From positions 1 to 6,259 of the forward strand of contig JAJYHA010000075.1 of assembly GCA_021784995.1 (NCBI GenBank): 6,259 nucleotides of DNA, written 5' to 3'. A model generated the notes under the pieces. It had not been told where the DNA came from. It made no database searches and was given only the letters and a program-made list of their open reading frames with translations. Position numbers and translations under genes: made by a program. Positions 1 through 6,259 of this stretch are shown here, piece by piece; position 1 is the stretch's first letter; each line of letters begins with the position of its first letter. The DNA comes from Myxococcales bacterium. Its GTDB lineage: Bacteria; Myxococcota; Myxococcia; Myxococcales; Anaeromyxobacteraceae.

Positions 1-158
1 AGGAGCGCGCGCTCGCACTCTCCGTGCTGCGGCCGGACGACGCAGGGGCGGCGCCTGCGCCGACGCGACCTGCGCCGGCCCGCCGGCAGCTGGGGCGGGC
101 GCCCGGCCGCCGGGCGTGCCGATCACGCCGTGCGTCATGCCGAAGCTCGGATGTCCGC

Positions 159-187
159 TTGCCGGCTGGCCCGGTCCTTGTCAGAAT
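159..187 (+). promoter_or_regulatory. Candidate sigma-70-like promoter for the carboxylase operon
   Basis: TTGCCG at 159-164 and CAGAAT at 182-187 are separated by exactly 17 bases. Each matches the consensus -35 (TTGACA) and -10 (TATAAT) hexamers at four of six positions. This would put transcription start near 194 and leave a short leader before the ribosome binding site at 215-220. An alternative -35 (TTGTCA, 178-183) is closer to consensus but has no acceptable -10 downstream. Weak matches like this arise by chance, so this is only the best candidate in the leader. Confidence 0.25.
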
Positions 188-214
188 TCGCCGCTTTTTC
201 CCGTTCGACCTCGC

Positions 215-220
215 GAGGGA
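215..220 (+). promoter_or_regulatory. Ribosome binding site that decides the carboxyltransferase start
   Basis: GAGGGA lies five bases before the ATG at 226, a normal Shine-Dalgarno distance. The same frame has an earlier GTG at 130 and an ATG at 151. Neither has a comparable purine-rich site, and the extra residues they would add look unlike the protein family. This selects 226 as the start. Confidence 0.65.
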
Positions 221-225
221 GCCCC

Positions 226-1950
226 ATGGCGACGAAGGCGATCAAGCCGGTCCTGACCAACCCGCTCGACCCCCCGGAGAAGGTGGAGGTCAACATCCCG
301 GGCGAGATCGCGCGCGAGACGGGCGGGTACGAGGAGGCCATGAAGGAGGGCCACGACCTCGTCCGGCGGCCCATCCGCTCGGTGGGGATCGACCAGATCG
401 AAACGCAGCACCTCAAGAAGCGCATGACGGTGTGGGAGCGCATGCGCGTCCTCACGAGCAAGGAGCCCAACGTCCTCTTCCAGAACTGGGGGAAGAACCT
501 CGACGGCGCCTCGCTCGTCACGGCGGTCCTCGACATCGACGGCCGCGACGTCGCCTGCTACGGCCACGACTTCACGGTGCGCGCCGGCTCCATGGACGCG
601 ACCAACGGCAGCAAGCTCGCCCGGCTCTTCCGGCTGGCCGGCGACAAGGGCATCCCGCTCATCGGGATGAACGACAGCGCCGGCGCCTACGTCCCGGCCG
701 GCGTCGGCGGCCTCGACGGCTACGCCGAGGCCTTCACGGCGCTCCGCAAGATCAGCGGCGTGGTGCCCTCCATCATGTGCATGTTCGGCTTCAACGCCGG
801 CGGCGGCTCCTACCTCCCGCGGCAGGGCAGCTTCGTCATCCAGCCGAACGACACCTTCTTCGGCCTCACCGGGCCGGGCGTGGTGAAGTCGGTGCTGGGC
901 GAGGACATCAGCCCCGAGGACCTGGGCGGCCCGAAGGTGCACGGCGCCTCGGGCGTGGCCGACCTCACGGTGGTGGACGAGCTCGCCGCGCTGCGCCAGG
1001 CGGTGCGGCTGCTGCAGTACATCCCCGACAACAACACCGTCGCGCCGCGCTTCCGCCCCACCAGCGATCCCATCGACCGCAAGACCTGGGAGATCAACAC
1101 GCTGCTGAAGAAGGCGTTCAACTCGCCCACCGGGTTCAACACGCCCTTCGACGTCTCGATCATCATCCAGCAGGTGTGCGACTACGGCGACTACTTCGAG
1201 CTGCAGCCGGAGCGCGCGCGGGAGGTGGTGACGGCCTTCGGCCGGCTGGGCGGCCACGTGGTTGGCTTCGTCGCCAACAACAGCGCCGTGGCGTCGGGCC
1301 AGATCGACTGCGACTCCGCGGTGAAGATCGCGAGGTTCGTGCGCTTCTGCAACATCTACAACATCCCCATCATCTTCATGGAGGACACCACCGGCTTCCT
1401 CCCCGGCCGCGAGCAGGAGGCGCGCGGGATCGTGCAGGCGGGCCGCTCGATGCTCGACGCGATCGTCGACGTCCGCACGCCGCGCATCCTCCTCATCCTG
1501 CGCAACGCGTTCGGCGGCGCCTACGCCTCCTACAACAACTACCCGACCGGCGCCGACCTGGTGCTGGCGCTCCCCACCACGCGCCTGGCGGTGATGGGGC
1601 CGGCCGGCAAGGAGTTCGTCTACAAGGACGAGCTGCGCAAGCTGCGGTCGGCCTCCGCCGAGATGGCGAAGAAGGGGGCGCAGGAGCGGATCGCGGCCGG
1701 CCTGGACGGCAACGACGCCAAGCGGGACGCCGACCTGGAGGCCGCCGACTGGCTGAAGCAGCAGGAGGCGGTGCTGAACCGCCGGTACGAGAAGGAGCTG
1801 ATGAACCCCAAGGAGGGGCTCGCGCTCGGCTCGATCTCCTCCATCGTGATGCCCACCGACCTGCGCAAGGTGCTGGGAGAGAACGTCCAGTTCCTGCTCC
1901 GCCACTACCGGCCGGGCCCGATGACCGGTCCCCAGCGCGAGTTCCACTGA
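226..1950 (+). CDS. Acyl-CoA carboxylase, carboxyltransferase (beta) subunit
   Basis: This 574-residue cytoplasmic protein should transfer the carboxyl group from carboxybiotin to an acyl-CoA, working with the biotin carboxylase encoded 16 bases downstream. It has two crotonase-like lobes. The first carries [18 protein letters not shown] (149-166), a glycine-rich segment NAGGGSYLP (190-198), [11 protein letters not shown] (216-226) and HGASGVAD (239-246), all typical of the PccB, methylmalonyl-CoA decarboxylase and glutaconyl-CoA decarboxylase alpha families. The second carries [13 protein letters not shown] (390-402), the oxyanion motif FGGAYA (429-434), GADLVLALP (442-450) and AVMGPAG (455-461). 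There is no AccD-type zinc ribbon. It is longer than a usual PccB (roughly 510-540 residues) because of an N-terminal extension and a charged segment around 462-520. The residue after GGAY, implicated in substrate choice in Streptomyces PccB/AccB, is Ala434 here, so the acyl-CoA is left open. The family call is firm; the substrate is not. Confidence 0.93.
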   Translation: MATKAIKPVLTNPLDPPEKVEVNIPGEIARETGGYEEAMKEGHDLVRRPIRSVGIDQIETQHLKKRMTVWERMRVLTSKEPNVLFQNWGKNLDGASLVTAVLDIDGRDVACYGHDFTVRAGSMDATNGSKLARLFRLAGDKGIPLIGMNDSAGAYVPAGVGGLDGYAEAFTALRKISGVVPSIMCMFGFNAGGGSYLPRQGSFVIQPNDTFFGLTGPGVVKSVLGEDISPEDLGGPKVHGASGVADLTVVDELAALRQAVRLLQYIPDNNTVAPRFRPTSDPIDRKTWEINTLLKKAFNSPTGFNTPFDVSIIIQQVCDYGDYFELQPERAREVVTAFGRLGGHVVGFVANNSAVASGQIDCDSAVKIARFVRFCNIYNIPIIFMEDTTGFLPGREQEARGIVQAGRSMLDAIVDVRTPRILLILRNAFGGAYASYNNYPTGADLVLALPTTRLAVMGPAGKEFVYKDELRKLRSASAEMAKKGAQERIAAGLDGNDAKRDADLEAADWLKQQEAVLNRRYEKELMNPKEGLALGSISSIVMPTDLRKVLGENVQFLLRHYRPGPMTGPQREFH

Positions 1951-1952
1951 GA

Positions 1953-1959
1953 GAGAGGA
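1953..1959 (+). promoter_or_regulatory. Ribosome binding site of the biotin carboxylase gene
   Basis: GAGAGGA sits seven bases before the ATG at 1967, inside the 16-base gap after the carboxyltransferase stop. The gap is too small for a separate promoter, so the two genes are most likely translated from one mRNA. Confidence 0.65.
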
Positions 1960-1966
1960 CAGGGCG

Positions 1967-4942
1967 ATGCCTGCGAACGTCGACACCTACCAGCACAACC
2001 CGCTCGTCCACCGCGATCGCCGGCTGGCGAGATCCTCCTCCGCCTGGGTCCGCTCCTTCGCGGCCGAGGATCTGAAGCCGCTCATCGTGTGCCGCGGCCC
2101 GATCCGCAAGGAGGCGATGGACGTGTTCGAGGAGATGGGGATCGCCCACTACGGCATCCTCCTCTCCGAGAAGGACTCCATCGTCTACCCGAACGCCCTC
2201 GCCCCCGAGCTCCGCCAGCTCACCGACACGCGCCGCGTCCACCGGGTGCCCGACTACAGCGGCACGACCAAGGAGGAGCGCGTCGAGCGGATGAACCAGA
2301 TCGTCCGGATCGCGCAGGACAACGGGTACGACTCCATCTTCGCGGGCTACGGCTTCATGGCCGAGGACGAGGAGTTCGTCGCCACCGTCGAGCGGGCGGG
2401 CCTCAAGTTCATCGGCCCCAACTCCGTCACGCAGGCGCGCGCCGGCAAGAAGGACGAGGCCAAGCGCACCGCCCTGCAGGTGGGGGTGAGCGTCACGCCC
2501 GGCGTGAACAACGTCACGGCGCGCACGCTGCTCTCCAAGTTCGGGACGCGCAAGCAGCTCCTCGCCATCGTCGAGGCGCGGCAGCTCACCATGGACGCGG
2601 CCTTCCTGGCCGACGAGTCGGTGCCGGTGGAGGACCTGGCCGACGCGATCCTGAAGGCCATCTACGCCACCGGCAAGGACATCTTCACCATCGACGAGCT
2701 GGGCGAGCAGGTGCAGCGCGAGGTGGCCGAGATGTTCCGCAAGCACCCCGGCAGCCGCGTCCGTCTGAAGGCCATCGGCGGCGGCGGCGGGAAGGGGCAG
2801 CGCATCCTGGGCGGCACCCTCCTCACGGCGCGGAAGCCGGACGAGCGGATGATCGAGCTGGCCGCGGCCGAGGCGCCCGCCATGGTGCGCGAGGTGCTGA
2901 GCGAGGTGAAGGCCACGGGCGTCGGCGACGACAAGAACGTCCTCATCGAACTCAACATCGAGCAGACGCGCCACAACGAGATCCAGCTGCTCGGGAACGG
3001 CCGCTGGTGCGTCTCGCTGGGCGGCCGCGACTGCTCCCTCCAGATGCACGAGCAGAAGCTGCTCGAGGTCTCGGTCACGCAGGAGGGCCTCGCCGCCTCC
3101 ATCGCCGCCGCCGAGCGCGAGGGCCGGGCCGACGAGGCGCGGGCGCTCCGCACCGACCTCGACATCCTGCGGCGGATGGAGGAGGACGCGGCCCGCTTCG
3201 GCGAGGCGGTCGGGCTCGACTCCGCCTCCACCTTCGAGTGCATCGTCGACCGCGACCGCTACTACTTCATGGAGGTGAACACCCGCATCCAGGTGGAGCA
3301 CCGGGTGACGGAGCTCTGCTACGCGCTCCGCTTCGCCAACCCCGACGATCCCGAGGACGCCTTCGTGGTCGAGTCGCTGGTGGAGGCGATGGCGCTCCTC
3401 GCGCGGCACAAGGAGCGGCTCCCCCGGCCGACCCGCGTCCCGCGCTTCCCCGCCGCGGTGGAGGCGCGCCTCAACGCGACCGACGCATCCCTGTCGCCGC
3501 ACGCGGGCGGCCTGATCCGCTTCTGGGCGAAGCCCATCGAGGGCGAGATCCGCGACGACCAGGGCATCAGCATGCCCAACCCCGACTCGGGCCGCTTCAT
3601 GCGGTACCGGGTGGCGGGCGCGTACGACTCCAACATCGCCCTGCTGCTCACCAAGGGCGACGATCGGCTCGAGAGCTACCGCCAGCTCTCCCGGGTGCTC
3701 GGCCAGATGAGCCTCCGCGGCGTGAACCTGGCCACCAACCTCGAGTTCCACTACGGGCTCGTGAACTGGTTCCTCGGCCAGAACGTCATGGCCAAGCCCA
3801 CCACGCGCTTCGTCGTGCCCTACCTGACGCTGGTGGGGCGGCTCCGGGAGGAGGCCGGCCGGCTCGACCTGGCCTACGCCTTCCAGGAGCTGAAGCGGCA
3901 CTACGCCCGGCAGGTCACCTCGCACTGGCCGGAGGATCCGGGCGCGGCCCGGGCCATGTCGGAGGTGCTCGACCGCAAGTGCACGCTCCTCACGCGGCCC
4001 ATGGAGCGGCTGGTCGAGGACCCGCACCTCTTCGCGGGCTGGCTCAGCGTCAACCGGAAGAACTACACGGTCCAGGACGGGAAGCTGCTCTGGATCCGCA
4101 ACCCGCTCGGCGTGCTCAAGGACACCTACGACTACCTGAACATGGCGTACGACCCGCGGCGGCCGGCGGCCGAGGTGATCTGGCACCACGACCACGACCT
4201 GCTGCACCGCTCGATCCGGTTCTACGTCGAGCTGCGGAAGACCTTCGGGCTGGAGCGGGAGGAGTTCTACAAGCTGAACGACATCCTGAAGAGCGAGGCG
4301 CCGCGGGGCGGCTACGACGCCGAGACCTGGTCGCACATCCGGGCCGCGCACCTCGGCTACGAGGCGGGCAACGAGCTGCTCGGCCTCCTCTTCATGGTCG
4401 CCGAGAAGGTCCGCTTCTTCGACTTCCGCGTGGAGGACGACCTCGACGTCACCATCCCGGAGTACCTCTACGATCCGGAGCTCCAGGCGCGGATGAAGAA
4501 GGTGCTCGTCCCGCCGCCCGCCACCAAGGCGGACGAGATCGTCGCCGCGTGCGGCGGCATGTACTACGGGCAGGAGGCCCCGGGGCGCCCGCGCTTCGCC
4601 GCCGAGGGCATGCACTTCGAGAAGGGACAGCCGCTCTACATCGTCGAGGTGATGAAGATGTTCAACACCGTCCGGGCGCCCTTCGCCGGGACCATCGACA
4701 AGATCCTGGTCCAGGGCGCCGACGGCACCGTGGTGCAGAAGGGGCAGCCGCTCTTCAAGGTCACGCCCGACGAGAAGTTCGTGGCGGTCGACCCGCGGCA
4801 GGTGGAGCGCGAGCGCCGGGGCGTCACGAGCGCCCATCTCGGGGCCGTGCTCATCACGCTCGACGAGCGGCTGGTGGAGAGCCAGCCCACCGAGATCGAC
4901 CGCGAGCGGCGCGGCCGGGGCGGGCACCTGAAGGCGGTGTGA
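1967..4942 (+). CDS. Divergent biotin carboxylase with C-terminal biotinyl (BCCP) domain; acyl-CoA carboxylase alpha subunit
   Basis: This 991-residue protein should use ATP and bicarbonate to carboxylate its own biotin and pass the group to the upstream carboxyltransferase. The biotin carboxylase core spans about 36-610. By hand alignment to E. coli AccC, Lys162, Lys268, the loop GGGGGKG (271-277), His336, Lys364, Glu424, Glu436, Asn438, Arg440 and Arg501 match AccC Lys116, Lys159, its glycine loop, His209, Lys238, Glu276, Glu288, Asn290, Arg292 and Arg338, so activity is plausible. Residues 612-850 form an unrecognised, probably helical region instead of an obvious BT domain. A biotinyl domain (about 860-935) carries EVMKM with Lys897 as the biotin site, and a charged 56-residue tail follows. 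Oddities are an insertion of about 60 residues at 185-255 and altered signatures (CRGPIR for NRGEIA; GYGFMAED for GYGFLSEN). It is much longer than usual alpha subunits (about 600-700 residues). Pyruvate carboxylase is excluded because there is no pyruvate-binding TIM-barrel domain. Confidence 0.9.
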   Translation: MPANVDTYQHNPLVHRDRRLARSSSAWVRSFAAEDLKPLIVCRGPIRKEAMDVFEEMGIAHYGILLSEKDSIVYPNALAPELRQLTDTRRVHRVPDYSGTTKEERVERMNQIVRIAQDNGYDSIFAGYGFMAEDEEFVATVERAGLKFIGPNSVTQARAGKKDEAKRTALQVGVSVTPGVNNVTARTLLSKFGTRKQLLAIVEARQLTMDAAFLADESVPVEDLADAILKAIYATGKDIFTIDELGEQVQREVAEMFRKHPGSRVRLKAIGGGGGKGQRILGGTLLTARKPDERMIELAAAEAPAMVREVLSEVKATGVGDDKNVLIELNIEQTRHNEIQLLGNGRWCVSLGGRDCSLQMHEQKLLEVSVTQEGLAASIAAAEREGRADEARALRTDLDILRRMEEDAARFGEAVGLDSASTFECIVDRDRYYFMEVNTRIQVEHRVTELCYALRFANPDDPEDAFVVESLVEAMALLARHKERLPRPTRVPRFPAAVEARLNATDASLSPHAGGLIRFWAKPIEGEIRDDQGISMPNPDSGRFMRYRVAGAYDSNIALLLTKGDDRLESYRQLSRVLGQMSLRGVNLATNLEFHYGLVNWFLGQNVMAKPTTRFVVPYLTLVGRLREEAGRLDLAYAFQELKRHYARQVTSHWPEDPGAARAMSEVLDRKCTLLTRPMERLVEDPHLFAGWLSVNRKNYTVQDGKLLWIRNPLGVLKDTYDYLNMAYDPRRPAAEVIWHHDHDLLHRSIRFYVELRKTFGLEREEFYKLNDILKSEAPRGGYDAETWSHIRAAHLGYEAGNELLGLLFMVAEKVRFFDFRVEDDLDVTIPEYLYDPELQARMKKVLVPPPATKADEIVAACGGMYYGQEAPGRPRFAAEGMHFEKGQPLYIVEVMKMFNTVRAPFAGTIDKILVQGADGTVVQKGQPLFKVTPDEKFVAVDPRQVERERRGVTSAHLGAVLITLDERLVESQPTEIDRERRGRGGHLKAV

Positions 4943-4964
4943 CGGCGCCGCGGCCGGCGGGGCG
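4943..4964. other. 22-base convergent gap with no clear terminator
   Basis: The carboxylase operon and homoserine dehydrogenase end tail to tail with only 22 bases between the stop codons. A five-base-pair GC stem (4946-4950 with 4955-4959, four-base loop) can be drawn, but neither strand has a following T run, so it does not qualify as an intrinsic terminator. Termination may be Rho-dependent or lie inside the opposing gene. This is inference from the absence of a signal. Confidence 0.5.
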
Positions 4965-6259
4965 TCAGCTCCCCGACCCGGGGATCATGCGGGCCAGGAA
5001 GCTCCCCGTCCGGACCACGGGGAGCGCGTCCACCTCGGCCAGCGAGGCGCTCACCTCGGCGAACGAGGCCTCGTGCGTGACGATCAGGATCGGCACCGCC
5101 TCCTCGTGCGCGCCCGCGCGCTGGCGCTGGATGACGGACGCGATGGAGACGCCGTGGCGTCCCAGGATGCCGGTCACGGAGGAGAGGACGCCGGGCCGGT
5201 CGATGGCCGTGACGCGCAGGTAGAACTCGCTGCGCGCCTCGCCGGCGCGGCGGAGCGGGTCGCGGTCGGTGCTGCGGATGCGGGCGCCGCTGGCCGGCAT
5301 GCGCGACACGGCGCCGGAGAGGATGTCGCGCGCCGCCGACACCAGGTCGGCCACCACCGCGCTGCCGGTGGGGAGGGCGCCCGCGCCGCGGCCCCAGTAG
5401 AGCGACGGCCCGAGGTTGTCGTCCTCCAGGTAGACCGCGTTGAACACCCCGTCCACGGCCGCCAGCGGATGACCCAGCGGGATGAGCGCCGGGCCCACCC
5501 AGGCCTCCACCTTCCCCTCCTCGGTGGAGGCGGAGGAGAGGAGCTTCATGCGGTACCCCAGCTCACCGGCCGTGGCGAGGTCGAGGGGGGTGACGGCCGT
5601 GATGCCGGTCCGGGTGATGGCGTCGGGACCGACCGCGAGGTCGAAGCAGAGGTCCACCAGGATGGCGAGCTTCTGGGTCGCGTCGATGCCCTCGACGTCG
5701 AGCGCCGGGTTTGCCTCGGCGAAGCCCTGCGCCTGCGCCTCGGCCAGGATCTCCGCGAACGGCTTCCGCTCCCGCTCCATGCGGGTCAGGATGTAGTTGC
5801 AGGTGCCGTTGATGATCCCGGTCACGCGCCGGATGCGGTTCGCCACCAGCCCGCGCCGGATGGTGTGGATGACCGGGATGCCGCCCGCCACGCTGCCCTC
5901 GAACCCGAGCGAGACCCGGCGCTCCTCCGCGCGGGTGACCAGCTCCTCCCAGTGCGTGGCGAGCAGCGCCTTGTTGGCCGTGACGACGTGCTTCCCGGCG
6001 TCCATGGCGGCCAGGATGAGGGTGCGGGCCGGCTCGATCCCGCCGATCAGCTCGACCACCACCTGCACCGAGGGGTCTTCGACCACCGCCCGGGCGTCCT
6101 TCGTGAAGACCTCTGCCGGGAGGCCGAGCCGCGCGGCCCGCCCGGGGTCGAGGTCCGCCACGCGCGCCACCTCGAACGGGACGCCGAGCCGCCGCTCGAT
6201 GAGCCCGCCGTTGCGCTGCAGGATCTGGACGGTGCCCGCGCCGATGTTCCCGAGCCCCA
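4965..6259 (-). CDS. hom: Homoserine dehydrogenase with C-terminal ACT domain, 5' end cut by the window
   Basis: This enzyme catalyses NAD(P)H-dependent interconversion of aspartate semialdehyde and homoserine, leading to threonine and methionine. The visible 430 residues begin inside the nucleotide-binding motif GLGNIGAGTV (1-10 of the visible part), so only a short N-terminal stretch is missing beyond the right edge; the GTG at 6170 is not the true start. Family signatures follow in order: TANKALLA (93-100, catalytic Lys96), GSVAGGIP (121-128), GIINGTCNYILT (147-158) and EANPALDVEGIDATQK (181-196). Glu181, Asp187, Asp192 and Lys196 correspond to yeast Hom6 Glu208, Asp214, Asp219 and Lys223. 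Residues about 343-420 form an ACT domain (DRPGVLSSVTGIL), which in this family usually mediates feedback inhibition by threonine. There is no aspartokinase domain in the visible part. It is convergent with the carboxylase operon and shares no obvious pathway step with it. One small oddity is Asn183 where most relatives have Asp (ADP or PDP motif). Confidence 0.95.
   Translation of the reverse strand, partial: GLGNIGAGTVQILQRNGGLIERRLGVPFEVARVADLDPGRAARLGLPAEVFTKDARAVVEDPSVQVVVELIGGIEPARTLILAAMDAGKHVVTANKALLATHWEELVTRAEERRVSLGFEGSVAGGIPVIHTIRRGLVANRIRRVTGIINGTCNYILTRMERERKPFAEILAEAQAQGFAEANPALDVEGIDATQKLAILVDLCFDLAVGPDAITRTGITAVTPLDLATAGELGYRMKLLSSASTEEGKVEAWVGPALIPLGHPLAAVDGVFNAVYLEDDNLGPSLYWGRGAGALPTGSAVVADLVSAARDILSGAVSRMPASGARIRSTDRDPLRRAGEARSEFYLRVTAIDRPGVLSSVTGILGRHGVSIASVIQRQRAGAHEEAVPILIVTHEASFAEVSASLAEVDALPVVRTGSFLARMIPGSGS

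Larger units (their letters stand above)
1..225. other. Leader upstream of the carboxylase operon, with the left edge of an unknown neighbour
   Basis: No forward frame has a stop codon in this stretch, so no co-directional upstream gene ends inside it. A plus-strand neighbour, if any, ends before the window. Positions 1-176 are extremely GC-rich. Positions 177-205 are relatively AT-rich, including a TTTTT run near 195-199, which is what a promoter or leader region looks like in this genome. On the minus strand an ATG at 138-136 opens a frame that stays open to the window edge, which would fit a divergent gene. Its predicted peptide is low-complexity (Ala, Pro and Arg rich) and I do not recognise it. 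The carboxyltransferase frame also stays open upstream to position 1, but its translation there is arginine-rich and unlike protein, so I treat it as untranslated. Confidence 0.5.

Noticed and set aside
130..225. Upstream GTG start extending the carboxyltransferase by 32 residues
   Set aside because: The extra residues do not look like the family, no ribosome binding site precedes the GTG, and the ATG at 226 has a good one.
181..1986. A 601-codon minus-strand open frame antisense to the carboxyltransferase
   Set aside because: The translation has no recognisable domain and the sense strand is an unambiguous carboxyltransferase.
24..2075. A 683-codon plus-strand open frame overlapping the carboxyltransferase gene
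   Set aside because: The product is Arg/Pro/Gly/Ala-rich low-complexity sequence running across a real gene boundary, a high-GC shadow frame.
1493..4927. A 1144-codon open frame on the minus strand, antisense to both carboxylase genes
   Set aside because: Its translation is Leu/Val/His/Arg/Asp repeats without any domain. It is the expected mirror of GC-rich sense codons, while the sense frames carry clear family motifs.
1967..4942. Reading the large subunit as carbamoyl-phosphate synthase or pyruvate carboxylase
   Set aside because: The ATP-grasp core is shared by these families, but the biotin carboxylase residues, the biotinyl-lysine motif and the adjacent acyl-CoA carboxyltransferase fit an acyl-CoA carboxylase; no second ATP-grasp or pyruvate-binding domain is present.
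4946..4959. GC hairpin in the convergent gap as an intrinsic terminator
   Set aside because: The stem is only five base pairs and there is no T run on either strand; such stems are frequent by chance in this composition.
2089..5223. A 1044-codon plus-strand open frame overlapping the large subunit and running into homoserine dehydrogenase
   Set aside because: It crosses two real genes on opposite strands and has only Arg/Pro/Gly/Ala-rich low-complexity translation.

Overview
The window is very G+C-rich, with codon third positions almost always G or C and long open shadow frames on both strands. This, together with the gene types, suggests a high-GC member of the Myxococcota, with an Anaeromyxobacter-like genome as my best guess. 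That placement rests on sequence style and remembered protein resemblance, not on a search.

Layout: a leader of about 225 bases (1-225) comes first. It holds a weak candidate promoter and, on the minus strand, a possible start of a divergent gene running off the left edge. Next are two plus-strand genes only 16 bases apart, almost certainly one operon: a 574-residue crotonase-fold carboxyltransferase subunit (226-1950) and a 991-residue biotin carboxylase with its own biotinyl domain (1967-4942). After a 22-base convergent gap lies homoserine dehydrogenase on the minus strand (4965-6259). It is cut by the right edge a few residues short of its start.

How the genes work together: the first two genes supply everything a biotin-dependent acyl-CoA carboxylase needs. 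These are ATP-dependent carboxylation of biotin, a swinging biotinyl-lysine arm (Lys897 of the second protein) and transfer of the carboxyl group to an acyl-CoA. The acyl-CoA substrate cannot be fixed from sequence. Homoserine dehydrogenase belongs to the aspartate-family pathway to threonine and methionine. It is convergent and probably only a neighbour.

The most unusual part is the large carboxylase subunit. Its biotin carboxylase core keeps the main catalytic residues but has altered signature motifs and an insertion of about 60 residues inside the ATP-grasp region. About 240 residues between this core and the biotinyl domain do not resemble the usual BT bridging domain, and a charged tail follows the biotinyl domain. 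It looks like a divergent acyl-CoA carboxylase lineage, not a standard PccA or AccA. I see no RNA genes, mobile elements, CRISPR arrays or notable repeats.
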